A stretch of DNA of 64,000 nt from Wolfiporia cocos. Taxonomy: Eukaryota; Basidiomycota; Agaricomycetes; Polyporales; Phaeolaceae. Positions 1 through 10,896 of this stretch are shown here, piece after piece; the stretch's first letter is position 1; each line of letters begins with the position of its first letter. The position numbers and the translations under genes are program-made. The notes below the pieces were generated by a model. It saw only the letters and a program-made list of their open reading frames with translations. It was not told where the DNA came from and did no database searches. The DNA lies in NCBI GenBank assembly GCA_029448655.1, contig JACCLO010000003.1, forward strand, positions 2,666,001-2,730,000. The letters run 5' to 3'.

Positions 1-143
1 CAGGATCAACGACGCGCATGGACGCCACGCGGCAAACGTGGCGTCCATGTGCGCAAAACGTGCGCTGAACGTGCGCAAAACGCGAGCGACACGCTAGCTG
101 CACGCTAGCGACACGTGAGCGCCTACGGCGCGAGCTCCCATTA
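1..143 (+). repeat. Hairpin MITE-like repeat, copy 1 (cut by window start)
   Basis: This is the right part of a short repeat seen three times in the first 2 kb (here, 1122-1251 inverted, and 1869-2006). Its core is a near-perfect hairpin with arms CATGGACGCCACG and CGTGGCGTCCATG around a 7-base loop. The right end is GCTCCCATTA. The left end is outside the window. No coding capacity; the family is not one I can name. Confidence 0.7.
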
Positions 144-475
144 TATTATGGACTAGCTTAATTACCCGTGGCTTCGCCACGGTCACACTGCTTTTTCCAC
201 TTCAGTATATTATTCCAATCCATGTGTCCCTATTTCAGATAATCAGGGGTTTTTTTAAGTTACTTGTGGATCCCCTATGAATTTCATGTGCATTACCCAT
301 GGGTTCCCCAACTTGCCTCTTTTGTCTCGTGTCTCTGCCTGCTCAGCCACTTCTGACACCTTGCTGATCCTCGGTCTCATCGTCGCTTCACTTGTAATAC
401 TGTGTAATGTGGTGTCAAAATGTTCTTCATTTTTGCAATCTTTTGGCAGGCATCTACAGCACAGGCAATTTATGT

Positions 476-1018
476 TACAAAAATCCCCGTGGCATGAGGC
501 ATAAATCCCCATGGCACAGAGCACGAATCCCCATGGCACGGGGCACAAATCCCTGTGGTGTGGGGTACTTACATTACAAAAATTCCCATGATGTGGGGCA
601 CAAATCCCTGTGGCACAGGGCACAAATCCCCATGCCATAGGGCACAAATCCCTGTGGCATTGGGGTGCAAATCCCTGTGGCATGGGGTACAAATCCCTGT
701 GGTGTGGGGTATTTACATTACAAAATCCCCATGCCACAGGACACAAATCCCTGTGGCATGGGGCACAAATCCCTGTGGCATGGGGCACAAATCTCCATGG
801 CACAGAGCACAAATCCCTGTGGCATGGGGCACAAATCCCTGTGGTGTGGGGTACAAATCCCTGTGGCACGGGGTACAAATCCCCGTGGTGTGGGGTATTT
901 ACATTACAAAATCCCCATGCCACAGGACACAAATCCCTGTGGCATGGGCCACAAACCCCCATGGAATGGGCCACGAATCCCCATGGTGTGGGTCACGAAT
1001 CCCCGTGGTGCGGGGCAG
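476..1018 (+). repeat. Minisatellite, about 20-bp unit, forward block
   Basis: Roughly 25 imperfect units of about 20 bases follow each other, with the core ACAAATCCCTGTGGCATGGG and variants (GTGGTGTGGG, ATGGCACAGAG). The longer strings ATTTACATTACAAAATCCCC and GGGGTA recur as higher-order markers at about 700 and 900. Open frames through it exist only because the unit rarely contains stops. Confidence 0.85.
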
Positions 1019-1121
1019 GAACAGCGCACAAAACGCGAGCTAGCAGCGCGCGCACCTTGCAGGCGCCAGGCGTGGGAATCTACCGGCAAACTCCCCGGTG
1101 GCAGGCACCCTATCCATAAAG

Positions 1122-1251
1122 TAAGGGGAGCTCGCGCCGTAGGCGCTTGCATGCCGCTAGCGTGTCGCTCGCGTGTCACTCGCGTTTTGCGCACATGGAT
1201 GCCACGTTTGCCGCGTGGTGTCCATGCGCGTCGTTGATCCTCCTCCCATTA
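1122..1251 (-). repeat. Hairpin MITE-like repeat, copy 2 (inverted)
   Basis: This is the reverse complement of the repeats at 1-143 and 1869-2006. Its ends are TAAGGGGAGC and CTCCCATTA. It sits at the centre of the large inverted structure, between the two minisatellite blocks. Confidence 0.7.
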
Positions 1252-1335
1252 GATAGGGCGCCTGCCATCCGCGGAGTTGGCTGGTGGATTCCCACGCCCG
1301 GCGCCTGCAAGGTGCGTGCGCTGTTCCTGCCCCGC

Positions 1336-1692
1336 ACCACGGGGATTCGTGCCCCATGCCACGGGGATTTGTGCCCCACACCACAGGGATTCGTGGCCCA
1401 TTCCATGGGGGTTTGTGGCCCATGCCACAGGGATTTGTGTCCTGTGGCATGGGGATTTTGTAATGTAGATACCCCACACCACGGGGATTTGTACCCCGTG
1501 CCATGGGGATTCGTGCCCTACACCATGGGGATTTTTGGCCCATGCCATGGGGGTTTGTGCCCCATGCCACGGGGATTTGTGCCCCATGCCACAGGGATTT
1601 GTGTCCTGTGGCATGGGGATTTTGTAATATAAATACTCCACACCACAGGGGTTTGTACCCTGTGCCACAGGTATTTGCACCCCAATGCCACA
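1336..1692 (-). repeat. Minisatellite, about 20-bp unit, inverted block
   Basis: These are the same units as 476-1018, on the opposite strand (core CCATGCCACAGGGATTTGTG). The flanks (for example CTTGCAGGCGCC with GTGGGAATC) are also inverted copies of those beside the forward block, so the two blocks form arms of one large inverted repeat. Confidence 0.85.
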
Positions 1693-1868
1693 GGGTGAAT
1701 TCCCACACCCAGCGCCTGCAAGGCATGCGTGCCGGTTACAGATTCTACAAGCAAAGCGACAACGATACCGAGCATAAGCGAGGTGGAGGAGTGGCTGAGC
1801 AGGCAGAGACTAAAATATATTCTTAAGACATAACGTTTGTGGCGAAGCCACAGGTAATTAAGCTAGTC

Positions 1869-2006
1869 TAATGGGAGCAGGATCGACGCACATGGACGCC
1901 ACGCGGCAAACGTGGCGTCCATGTGCGTAAAACGTGCGCTGAACGTGCGCAAAACGCGAGCGACACGCTAGCTGCACGCGAGCGCTTCCCGTTCGAGCTC
2001 CCATTA
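1869..2006 (+). repeat. Hairpin MITE-like repeat, copy 3 (complete)
   Basis: Complete 138-bp copy with terminal inverted repeats TAATGGGAGC and GCTCCCATTA and the same internal 13-bp-arm hairpin as copies 1 and 2. It starts directly at the right end of the 1.7-kb element; copy 1 ends seven bases before that element's left end. The two copies flank it in direct orientation. Confidence 0.75.
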
Positions 2007-3268
2007 TAAGAGCAGATAAAATAATGCATAGCAAAATCCGGGGACCGACGGTATGCATTACTAGATAGTCAACTGTAACACCTAATAGACATCACTGGGT
2101 ATGCTGATCCCAGCCCCAGACTCGTCGGTCAACTGGGTACTTGCAGCATCGTGTGCGTGTGATATGGAGGCGCTGCCGCTATCAAATTTCACTATACATC
2201 GCCTAGCATCTAAATGAACGCTGTCAATCAAGGCAAGCGGCCGCAGTAAATTATCGATGGCATCCCACGCTAGAAATCGACATCCGTCCTAATGTGGGAG
2301 AATTGGCAAACACCCCTTAAGAAGGCTCTGCTGCTTCACGAACGGTATGCGCTTCATGGTGCAGCATCTCGCCGTTAGCGTCGGGCTGATAGCAGTGTCT
2401 GGTTGCGCTCGCTCGACCGCTCACCGACGACGACTATGCAGGTCGGTGTTCTCATGATCATTGGCAGTATATGCTACGTGGGTCAGACATTCATATATGG
2501 AATTTAAATCCAATCACATGGACCTTCCTTGACGTTGTGCTTCTAAGCTGTCAGAGATTAAACAGCCGAGTCTATCGGCGTAGGAGAGATAAAAATTTTA
2601 ATCTGGACAGCCACCGCGTTCCTTTTAATACTATCCATATATTCCGTGACCTGCAGTAACTGCAGCTGACCCAGCTGTAGGTGCTTAACAGACTATGGGC
2701 ACCGCTGAGGCAAGCATTGCAGAGCTCGTGAGACTATCGCGGATTATCACCTGCCATTCCTGTAAGCTAGCCTCACGGTGAATCATTGTTAGCTGTTGAT
2801 ACTAATAGGGAATAACAATCTATAGCTGCTGCGGCAACTTGTCTGCTGTATGACCTTGTATATTCGTTGAATGATGAGGTTCGCCTAGTTTACATGCTAC
2901 AAGATCTTGCTTAATCAACATCACATCTCAGATTGTATTAATTTGGAGGTAAGCATGTTTCGAATTGACGTTTAGTCTGCGGTCACTGACATAAGCTTTA
3001 TATAGGTCGGCTGATACCGTTCCAAAGTTTTTGTATCTTGTTTCCAGATATTATGGTCTATTCGTGCAGTTGTATGCCATCATCACAGCAGATAATTGAT
3101 CTGCGTGTCTCATCTTTCACACAGGTTCATCACCTTCCGGATCGTACCGCCGTAGTATGTCTCCATTTCCTGTTGCTGTGCTAGATATTGAGAGCTACCA
3201 GCTGTCGACCAGCAACGATCTTCAAGATGGTGTCGGTACTTCCACTTTCTGCCGTCAGAAGCACCTGA
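2007..3268. other. Stretch without recognisable genes
   Basis: Only short open frames without recognisable motifs are present. No repeat or RNA gene was recognised by eye. Confidence 0.5.
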
Positions 3269-3269
3269 T

Positions 3270-4528
3270 GATGTGCACATCAGTGCCATTGATATCCTCA
3301 CGCTCAGCGTTGAAATAAGCCTCATGTTTAGGTTGTATGCATTGTATGGACAGAGTCAATCAGGTAACATCAGCGATTACATACGCGGTGTGTAAAACTC
3401 ACAATATTCTCAGCACTGATGCTTCTATGTACCTTGTTCTCTGGTGGATAGTTTTTCAGACTGAAGTAAAACACACTAACCATATTGGTGACCAGGAGAG
3501 ATATTAGTGTGTCGACAGCAAGTCTCTTCGCGATCATCTAGGCTAACACGCTGTGTAAAGGCACTCGCGATCCTCAATCGATTTAGCTACAAGAATTTCC
3601 TCGAAGACATCATGCCATTCCCATCTGACTGGCCCATCAAGGGCTGCTACCTTACCAACGCTCCTGCCATTTCTCATGTGAACTGGTGAACTTGGCATAT
3701 TTCTGCTTTTAGACTGTGAAAGGGATACTAAATATTGATCCAGGGTGCCAGTGCTAGCATTTGAGAGTGTGTGCCTCTCGCAGCAGACAGCACCTTGTAT
3801 GCAAGTTGTTGACGTCAGCATAGCCGTGCTCTTTGTGATGATGTCAGTCAAGTGCTACTCGTACCGCAACCTGCACGAGATACCAATTCTACAGCGCATC
3901 TGGCGCGACGGCACTATATACTATCTCATGTTAGTCGCATCTGTCTGCTCACGTTCAATTACTCACGCGTCATATGTAGAATTCTGGGCAAGTGGCCCGC
4001 CTCTCATGCGTTCCTGAGCGATACTGATGAGTGTATACTCTATCTTGGAATCAGTTGCCATAGCAATGTGCACCATCCCTGCAATCATGTCTGATTCCCT
4101 CGTATCAAGCGTGGCCGATGTGTGCGTGCCCGTACACATGTTCCTATTTCAATGACGCGCTTCTGACGGGCCTTTTTTACACAGATGGGTGGTGGCCATA
4201 TTCTCGTACTCGGTATGCAGCCTCTCTATTGCCTTGATCAAATTCCACGCGTGCACTCTATCTGACCTAGTCTGATATGATATTCTGAACAACTCACTGA
4301 CAGGGCACGCATCTTCTGCTCAGTGTGCGTGCACTCGTGGAAGCGCGCAATAGTGCAGAGGTTCAAACACCCGTGATTTCGGAAATCGTCCGCGACAGAG
4401 GCATTGACGTAGTCAGCGACAGCGACCCGCAGCCCGTGGAGGCGCACGAGCTGCTTCCTGCGTCTTGTTCACCGGAGCCGGAAGGGAGTGGCATCGGGAA
4501 CAGAGTTGGATCTCGTAAGGTTACTTGA
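3270..4528 (+). pseudogene. DUF6533-like seven-transmembrane protein, probably decayed
   Basis: Fragments match the Agaricomycete DUF6533 membrane family in the right order. They are a segment with FRLYALYG (about 3330, usual position after TM2), PFPSDWPIKGCYLTN (about 3610), then RNLHEIPILQRIWRDGTIYY (about 3870), and a hydrophilic tail ending at 4528. Plausible introns join 3688 to 3746 and several later pieces. I cannot find a start exon with the conserved N-terminal tryptophan-rich segment, and the exon after FRLYALYG meets a stop quickly. It is therefore either a degraded copy or a gene whose 5' exons I could not read. Function of the family is unknown. Confidence 0.42.
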
Positions 4529-4990
4529 ATGTCGACGCATGGACGATGACGTGTGTATTGATTGTACTAGACTAGGCATCTTGCTATCAGCCTGCCATCG
4601 CGCACTAGCTGTATTGCAGGCAAAGTCAAACGTTAAGCCTTTAGGCCGTATAACAAGGGGGTCTTTTGTAACATCTAGTGTTAAGTACTACTAGCTACAA
4701 TGATACTCTTATTCTCCAATTTTCAGACAAAGGATGCTCCCTTTTTGATGGTGAACACTTGAAGCAGCCAGTAGCTCATCATCTATGGCCTATCACAATT
4801 TTCTCCTTTAAGGGTTTTGTGTGCCGGGTGCCTCGCGGCCGTCTAGGAGTCAACTCGTAATAACTGCCTTTAGTCCCTGGAAGCTTTCTATTAGGCGGTC
4901 ATCAAGCCCCATCTAACTATCACAGTCAACGTTATCATTACTGTGCGCGACATGTACGCCTGACTGCCATACTGAGGTCCTGTAGTCCGT

Positions 4991-5020
4991 ACTAGCTAGA
5001 TAACCCGTGCTCTCGCACGG
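4991..5020 (+). repeat. Solitary relative of the 151-181 element end
   Basis: ACTAGCTAGATAACC followed by a CCGTGC-TCTC-GCACGG hairpin resembles the terminal module at 151-181 in layout and part of its sequence. No partner was found nearby, so it may be the remaining end of a related element. Confidence 0.4.
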
Positions 5021-6377
5021 AATCTAGAGTGACATATATTATCGCGATGTAGCTGAGGTGCGACAAACTTCAAGGCCTCAGCTTCGGTCGGCAAGTTCCA
5101 TAAGCAGTGGCTACTGTATTAGGGAGTTGCCTAATCAAGATGCTGTACTATAGAAGATCCTTGGCATCCCTGAAGAATCTCAATGGCGGTGGTGTGCGCG
5201 ATACACAGTGATGGCATAAGCAACATCATCTGGTGTTACGATGCCACAGCCTGTTTATGGCATAAATCCGTTGCCGTGGTCGCACCAGGCTCCATGCATA
5301 GTAGTAGAGTGCTGCCTCGAGATGTCTTGGCTTCCTGGCAAGGGTGCCATTACTACATTGAAGGTAGGCCTTGAGGTGAGTCGCTTGAGGTAACTGCAGC
5401 CACGTTCCGTATGATAGAATAAGTGGGGGCTGCAAGAGGACAACGTTTAGGAACGTGTAATGGGATGACGGCCAGCAGAGCTTGAACATCAACGTTTCAA
5501 CACTCGATGCTTGGTGCTGCCTTGCACGCTCAAAAGTTGATACATGTCAGGAAATAGAGGCATTCAGAATGGATCATGAAATGCCATTTGCTTCGCAGCC
5601 TGGCATCATCGATCTCCCCATTGTCAATTAATTTAGTTTTCAATACTGTCGATAGCTCGTGGAAATGATAGAGATTCGGGGAGGTGAAGTGTCCATTGCC
5701 CTACATGCAGCGCACTGTTAGTTTGCTGTATCATACACCGCATGTGATTTGTCGTATTCAGACGAATGCACGGCTTTGACCAAAAGGATGTGGTAAATGG
5801 TGTGTCTCTGGAAAGTTAAAGGCATACCTCAGTGTGGAAAAGCCACCAATGCCATGGTCCCAATTCACGATATATGTTCCTTCATGCTGATCGTATCCGT
5901 CAATTTCGCCGGTCTGGTTGAATCTCCCATGCTTCGCAGATGGTTCCTGTGATTTGCCGGCTGGAGGCTCCAAGCGACCCAAGTCGCCTGGCAGGACATG
6001 ATCATGAGTTGTATACCTTGAGCTGGGTGTGGCGCAGCGATGGCGAGGCGCCGACGTCCGCACGTGCCGGAAGATCAGCGAGAAATGCAGCAGTCGCAGG
6101 ATTGTATGATGAATGGCTGATGAAGTGGGCGTCGCGCTGCTTGGATGACGCCGAAAAATAATTCCGACGTCAGCTCGTTGTGCAAGGCGTACTCTTCACT
6201 CAGCGGCCCATCCGGTTTGCTATTGTCCTAGCACCGCAGAACATACTTTGCAAAGCACTCACTCACCGGTGTCGCACACCAGCAAGGTTCTGATCCAAGG
6301 ACTCACGTGCAAATCCCATGTTCGAGGCAAAAAAAGGTCCAAGCTCGTCGCGTAAACACCGCTACGTAACTACTATT

Positions 6378-6407
6378 ACCACCACCACCACCACCACCAC
6401 CACCACC
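6378..6407 (+). repeat. (ACC)10 microsatellite
   Basis: Ten uninterrupted ACC units in non-coding sequence about 360 bases beyond the 3' end of the MFS gene. Confidence 0.95.
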
Positions 6408-6770
6408 GATTAGACAGCTATATACACTTCCTAAGGGATACAAGCAAGGACACTAACCAACCTACACGAGCGATCACGTTCCACTCGAGTAGCATAGCTC
6501 TAGCAGGCGAGACAAGATGATGACGAGATCGTGAATGCGGTTCGTGGCAAAAGGGAGTTGGCAAGACGATATGATGATAATGAGATGCAGGTTGGGAGCC
6601 TCTGTTGGTTCGATGCTTGAGCAATAAATTATGTGGCCGTTCCAAGATCGTTGTGAGTGTCATAACGACGATGCGTCACGCCGTTCCTTCAGGCGAGTGC
6701 CACAAAGGCCTGGCTGGGCGCCGCACTGCGGGGTCGTGTGCTGTAGCGGCAGAGCACAGCCGCGTTACTT

Positions 6771-9109
6771 CTATTTCTTCATCACCTGCGACGCGAACTT
6801 GCTTCGTGCACGGATGGCAGGGCCCTTATAGAACAAGATCTGCAGGCGCACGCCATTCATCAGCGCCACAGTCTCGCCGCGCAAACGGAGGGACGTACGA
6901 ATGGAATGGGGATCATGACCACCGCGATGAACGCAAAGAGCGTGTTCGCCCAGTGGTACGTGAGGCTCGCGAACATCTGCTGTGTGAAGAGCGGGAACGC
7001 CATGCCCATCAGGTTCCGGAAGAGCGACTGCCCCGCGAGCGCGGAGGACGCGAACGGGCCGTAGCTGCAGCCGTGGACACAATCAGCTCATGCGGCATGT
7101 CTCAAGACTGACGAAGCGACACGCACCAGTCAGCGAGATACGTGAACACCGCGAGGTATATAATGTACAGAGCCCATATGATGAGCTGTGCGCGATAAGA
7201 TTAGCGAATCAGGGGAGCCGATGTAGGATATAGGATAGATGTACCACAATGCCGATGGCCAGTCCGATCCAGTATACCTTGGTGTACGTACACCAGGCGA
7301 AGATGAACATGCTAACAGGGAAAAGGATAGCCGCGACCATAGGGGCGAAAAGCCGGGCCTCAGGACCTCTGGTGGCGACGTATTTGCTGAAAGCAGCTTG
7401 ATGTCAGCTTTCTGATCGTTCGCTGAAAGATTCAAGTACGTACGCATAGAGCTTTTCTTGGAACACGTTGGTGGCCAGGCCAAACATGGTTCCGACCCTA
7501 GATTAAACACAGATCAGGTCGACTTCAAACCATATGAAAAATCTCTCATACGTGATACAGAGATACACCGTGCCCACCTCGCCCGAGTTGAACCCATGCA
7601 GCGTCTGGAACACGGGGCCGATGGACCTACACAGCGCCACAACGCATCAGCGTCTGACGGGAACATAGAGCGTGACGTAACGCACTCAATCAGGACATAG
7701 AGGATACCCCAAGCGAAGCCGACCCAAATCTGGAACACGCGGTCAGTCATCGGGGCGGGAGAAGACGCGAAGGAGCGGCCAAGCGTACCGTGAAGCTCGC
7801 GATTATCGGCTCCGTGAGCAGCAAATCTGTTGCCCGATCACCGTCAGCGCCATCGGACAGAGGGTCATGAGCAGGCTGTGGCTACTCACAGACAGGCCGC
7901 GTGCACGAAATGTAGATGAGCGTCCACAGGGCAGCACGTTCATCCTCTACGCGCGCGCGTATCCGGTGATCGCCCGTCTCCTTGCGCATCTTCTTGGCGA
8001 GGCGCACGAGCAGCACGCTGACGCGCGTCTCCTTCATGAAAATCGGCACGCAGATCACGAACACGCCGGAGAATCTGCAAGGAAAGAGAACGAGCCTAAG
8101 CACGCGAAGAGGGAGCGATATGAAGGATACTACCATACATCGCGTGAACCCACTGGATCCAGCGCCACCCGAGGTGCGAGTTTTGCTCGATCCATCCCGC
8201 AGAGACGGACCCAACGCCCACAGCGCCAATTGCGGCGACTGCGAACGAGGCCATCGCCACGCCACGCCTGAGTAATTCAGATTATGACGGCGTCAGAACT
8301 TGGTGACGGTAGTGGCGCTGATGGACTCACTCGCGTGGCCCAAAAATATCAGCAACAGTACCGCCGACCATGGTAGAGCCAGTAGAACCGAAGGCGCCTG
8401 CGAAGAATCGCATGACAATGACCGTCTGGATATTTTGTCCGCTAGGTAGATAATAAGCGACTAGCGAGCGGAAGATTGATCAGGATACTAACAGTGCTGT
8501 TCCGATAGTGAAGAGGAAAAAGCCTAGGCCACTGAATAGGTACAGCGGCTGCCTGCCAAACTCCTCGCTGAACGAGGCAGTGACCAGCGGAACGAGTCCG
8601 AAACCGAGCGCATAGACGGAGATGCCGATGGTGGACTGGAAGCGGGTGCAGTTGAGGTCACGCTCCATGGACGGGAAACCGAGGGCAAATGCCGCACTCG
8701 ACGAAGCTACAGCAGGGGTGTGAGCGCATGCTCAAATGTCAAAATGTCGAGGACACTGACCGACAAGAAGCGAGAACAGACAGGCCGTGAGCAAGATTGC
8801 CTGCTTTCGGGCGGGAGAAAAGTTCATCGGATCCCGCGGATCGTCCTTCTCGAACTCGATGTAGACTGGCTCCTTCGGGTCGTCCACATTATCCGCGCCC
8901 TCCTTATGCTTGTGGTCGCGGTGGTTGATGTAATCCCCAATCTGCTGCGAGACGCTCTCGTCGAGCATTGCGTCGTCCGGCCTGTCCGCGGGGGACAGAC
9001 GGAAGTCGACGGGCTCCGAGACGTCCTGGAGGCTGCGGAACACAACGTGCTCCGTGTTTTCGCCGTTGAGCGTTGCCTCTTCGTCGCGGGCGTGGGCCAT
9101 GGCTGTCAA
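6771..9109 (-). CDS. MFS transporter, DHA1 (drug/polyamine:H+ antiporter) family
   Basis: This is a multi-exon gene for a 12-TM major facilitator. The first exon has an acidic hydrophilic head ending in DPRDPMNFSPARKQ, the usual lead into TM1 of DHA1 proteins. The next exon has SFSEEFGRQPLY, the family motif A between TM2 and TM3 (8480-8700), then MRFFAGAFGSTGSTMVGG (about 8340-8430). The last long exon carries GPFASSALAGQSLFRNLMG. A short final exon follows intron GTACGT...GCAG and gives RARSKFASQVMKK, the usual DHA1 C-terminus. A second in-frame ATG lies at 9100. It should act in the plasma or vacuolar membrane. Substrate cannot be read from sequence; polyamines or drugs are typical of relatives. 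Confidence 0.88.
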
Positions 9110-9904
9110 CTAGTGGAAGAAGGCCGGTGCGGACGTCCTTGCCTCGCGGAGCACCATTGCTTATATAGCAGCTTTGGCTCGCTGCAAACTCGCCCGGCTA
9201 TACTACTCCCGATCGTGCCGGGCGAGAGTCACCACTGCGCGGAGCTCGAATGCGGGGGCGGCCATTGGCTGCGTGCACGCACGAAGCGGGGGGTGGATCA
9301 CAACGCTGTCAGATCCTTGCAGCGATCCGAGCCGTGCTTCTTTCTGCCGGCGGGTGGCTGATCTCTGAAACATCGCCGTCGGAGCGCCATGCCCGGCGAG
9401 CCACAGCGGTCAGCTGCGATACTTGTAACATCACCATCTGTCGTCAAGGGGTACATTCCAGCCGGGATCCAACAGTTGGTGAAATATGGCCGCTTACTTC
9501 CCCTCCGTGCGTGATTTCTATACGAATATCACCCGAGGCGTCACATCATGGTGCTGCTGGTGTAATTTATCTGCAACGGCACCTCGAACAAAGTTTACCC
9601 GTGGATTCGTGAATATTCCCTCCAAGCTGGTGCAGCGCTGGAGCTTTGTCAAGCAGTGCGCTGACAGAACCTCACCGCGGCAGCTCTACAAAGACGCCGG
9701 TCAACCATGATTGGCTCCCTAAAAAGTCAAAGGCCTTAGAATTCAACAGGAACAAACACGCTGTTCATCCACGTCACATGACGCGATCACGACCACCTGG
9801 CACGCGATTTCGTCTTTTCCTCCGTGAGTCCCTGTCATGTGCTGTTCCGTATACCCCGATATGATGCTGATGCCCTGCACATCTGTAGCCGTGGCTGCTC
9901 GCGC
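9110..9904. other. Shared upstream region between MFS and flavin reductase-like genes
   Basis: This 795-bp gap separates two divergent genes. Apart from the TATA-like site at 9161-9170 I see no clear operator or repeat. Confidence 0.5.
9161..9170 (-). promoter_or_regulatory. TATA-like box of the MFS transporter gene
   Basis: TGCTATATAA read on the minus strand, 52-61 bases upstream of the ATG at 9109. The spacing suits a short 5' leader. Confidence 0.5.
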
Positions 9905-10771
9905 ATGAAGACTCTGCTCTACCGACTAACAAGCGACATTAACCCGGCGCACTATTGCGCATCCAGATCATGCCGGCCAGCATCAGCGCGCCATCTCCGC
10001 GCATATAGCACCTCAAAAGGCGACCAAAGCGTGCAAGACGCGCTCCGCGCCCTCCTCCGCGAGACCGCGCAGCCGGTCGCGGTCGTGACCTCGCTCATGC
10101 CCCTGCCCGGCGAGTCACCGCACCCCTCCGCCGCCTCCCCAACATCGCGCTTCCACGGCGCGACCCTCTCCTCCTTCAGCTCCATCGCACTGCACCCCCA
10201 CCCGCTCGTCGCCTTCTCCCTCCGCATCCCCTCGCGCCTCGCGACCTCGCTCAAGTCCGCGCATGCCACCTCCCCTTCCTCGTCCTCCTCCCTACCCACC
10301 CCCGACCCCCCTGTTCGCCATGCGCCCGCGCAAGCGCACATGGTCGTCAACCTCCTCTCCGCCGCCCAAGCGGACGTCGCCGTGCGATTCTCGCAGCCGC
10401 ACCGCTTCCCGGACCCGTTCGCGGGCGTGCCGCACCGCCTGTCCGCGGACGGCCTCCCCGTCCTCGACGGCGCGCTCGGCGCGCTTTCGTGCACGCTCGT
10501 CGCGCCGTCGTGGCCGCTGCACGACCTCGATGCGCTGCGCCGGGGAGACAAGGGCGAGCAGTGGGAGGGCGGCGATGCGGGAGGAGGGGATGCCGCGTCG
10601 GAGCTGTTCATCGCGCGCGTGGCGCGCGTCGAGAATGCCGGTGCCCCGGAGTCGGGCCCGGGTGAAGACGCCTCGCGGGCGTCTCCGTTGCTGTACTACC
10701 GGCGCGCGTACACAACGACGCGCGATGCGGACTTGCCTCTCTCCGCGGCACATTCGCGAGGAAATTCATGA
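9905..10771 (+). CDS. Flavin reductase-like (FMN-binding split barrel) protein, probably mitochondrial
   Basis: A single open exon of 288 residues. The first 45 are basic and rich in S/R/A (MKTLLYRL...), like a mitochondrial targeting peptide. Then come ALRALLRETAQPVAVVTS and FHGATLSSFSSIALHPHPLV, the FMN-binding core of the flavin reductase-like domain, and HMVVNLLSAAQADVAVRFS and LGALSCTLV further on. The family binds FMN and usually reduces flavin with NAD(P)H; the physiological substrate here is unknown. The frame is open to 9824, but the ATG at 9905 starts the targeting-like segment directly. A G+C-rich low-complexity stretch encodes inserted S/P-rich and G/D-rich loops. The 3' end converges with POL1. 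Confidence 0.8.
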   Translation: MKTLLYRLTSDINPAHYCASRSCRPASARHLRAYSTSKGDQSVQDALRALLRETAQPVAVVTSLMPLPGESPHPSAASPTSRFHGATLSSFSSIALHPHPLVAFSLRIPSRLATSLKSAHATSPSSSSSLPTPDPPVRHAPAQAHMVVNLLSAAQADVAVRFSQPHRFPDPFAGVPHRLSADGLPVLDGALGALSCTLVAPSWPLHDLDALRRGDKGEQWEGGDAGGGDAASELFIARVARVENAGAPESGPGEDASRASPLLYYRRAYTTTRDADLPLSAAHSRGNS

Positions 10772-10896
10772 CCTCGTGCTAAATGCTATGGATATACATC
10801 CGGACGTATTGATACAGTTGCGCGAACCCAACGTCTACGAATAACTAAAATGCGAATGCAACAAAACAGAGTCGATGCGACAGGGACACAAGAACG

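Larger units (their letters stand above)
151..1868. mobile_element. 1.7-kb non-autonomous element with inverted ends and hairpin-bearing termini
   Basis: The ends are inverted copies. The left reads GACTAGCTTAATTACC followed by the hairpin GTGGCTTCGCCAC (151-181); the right (1837-1868) is its complement with a few changes. Inside are two minisatellite blocks in opposite orientation and a central hairpin repeat. No transposase is visible. Ends with a short GTGGC/GCCAC hairpin recall some Helitron-like elements, but the inverted arrangement fits a TIR element better. The class is uncertain. Confidence 0.55.
4529..6770. other. Gene-poor stretch
   Basis: No gene could be supported. The most gene-like part is on the minus strand at 5758-6063, where an open frame with NWDHGIGGFSTLR runs into a plausible donor (GTATGCCT) and acceptor (TTTCCAG). 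I do not recognise the protein. A repeat-end-like hairpin is at 4991-5020 and a microsatellite at 6378-6407. Confidence 0.45.

Noticed and set aside
476..1018. CRISPR-like array
   Set aside because: Units are contiguous without unique spacers, and the genome is eukaryotic.
255..1826. Open frames of 75-240 residues on both strands rich in C/H/P/W/G
   Set aside because: They are translations of the 20-bp minisatellite in several frames; the peptides are periodic and match no domain.
7514..8275. Separate plus-strand genes within the MFS region
   Set aside because: They overlap MFS exons and introns on the other strand and carry no family motif.
10263..10844. Alternative frame over the flavin reductase gene (arginine-rich)
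   Set aside because: It is the G+C-rich shadow of the real frame; the domain motifs are in the frame from 9905.
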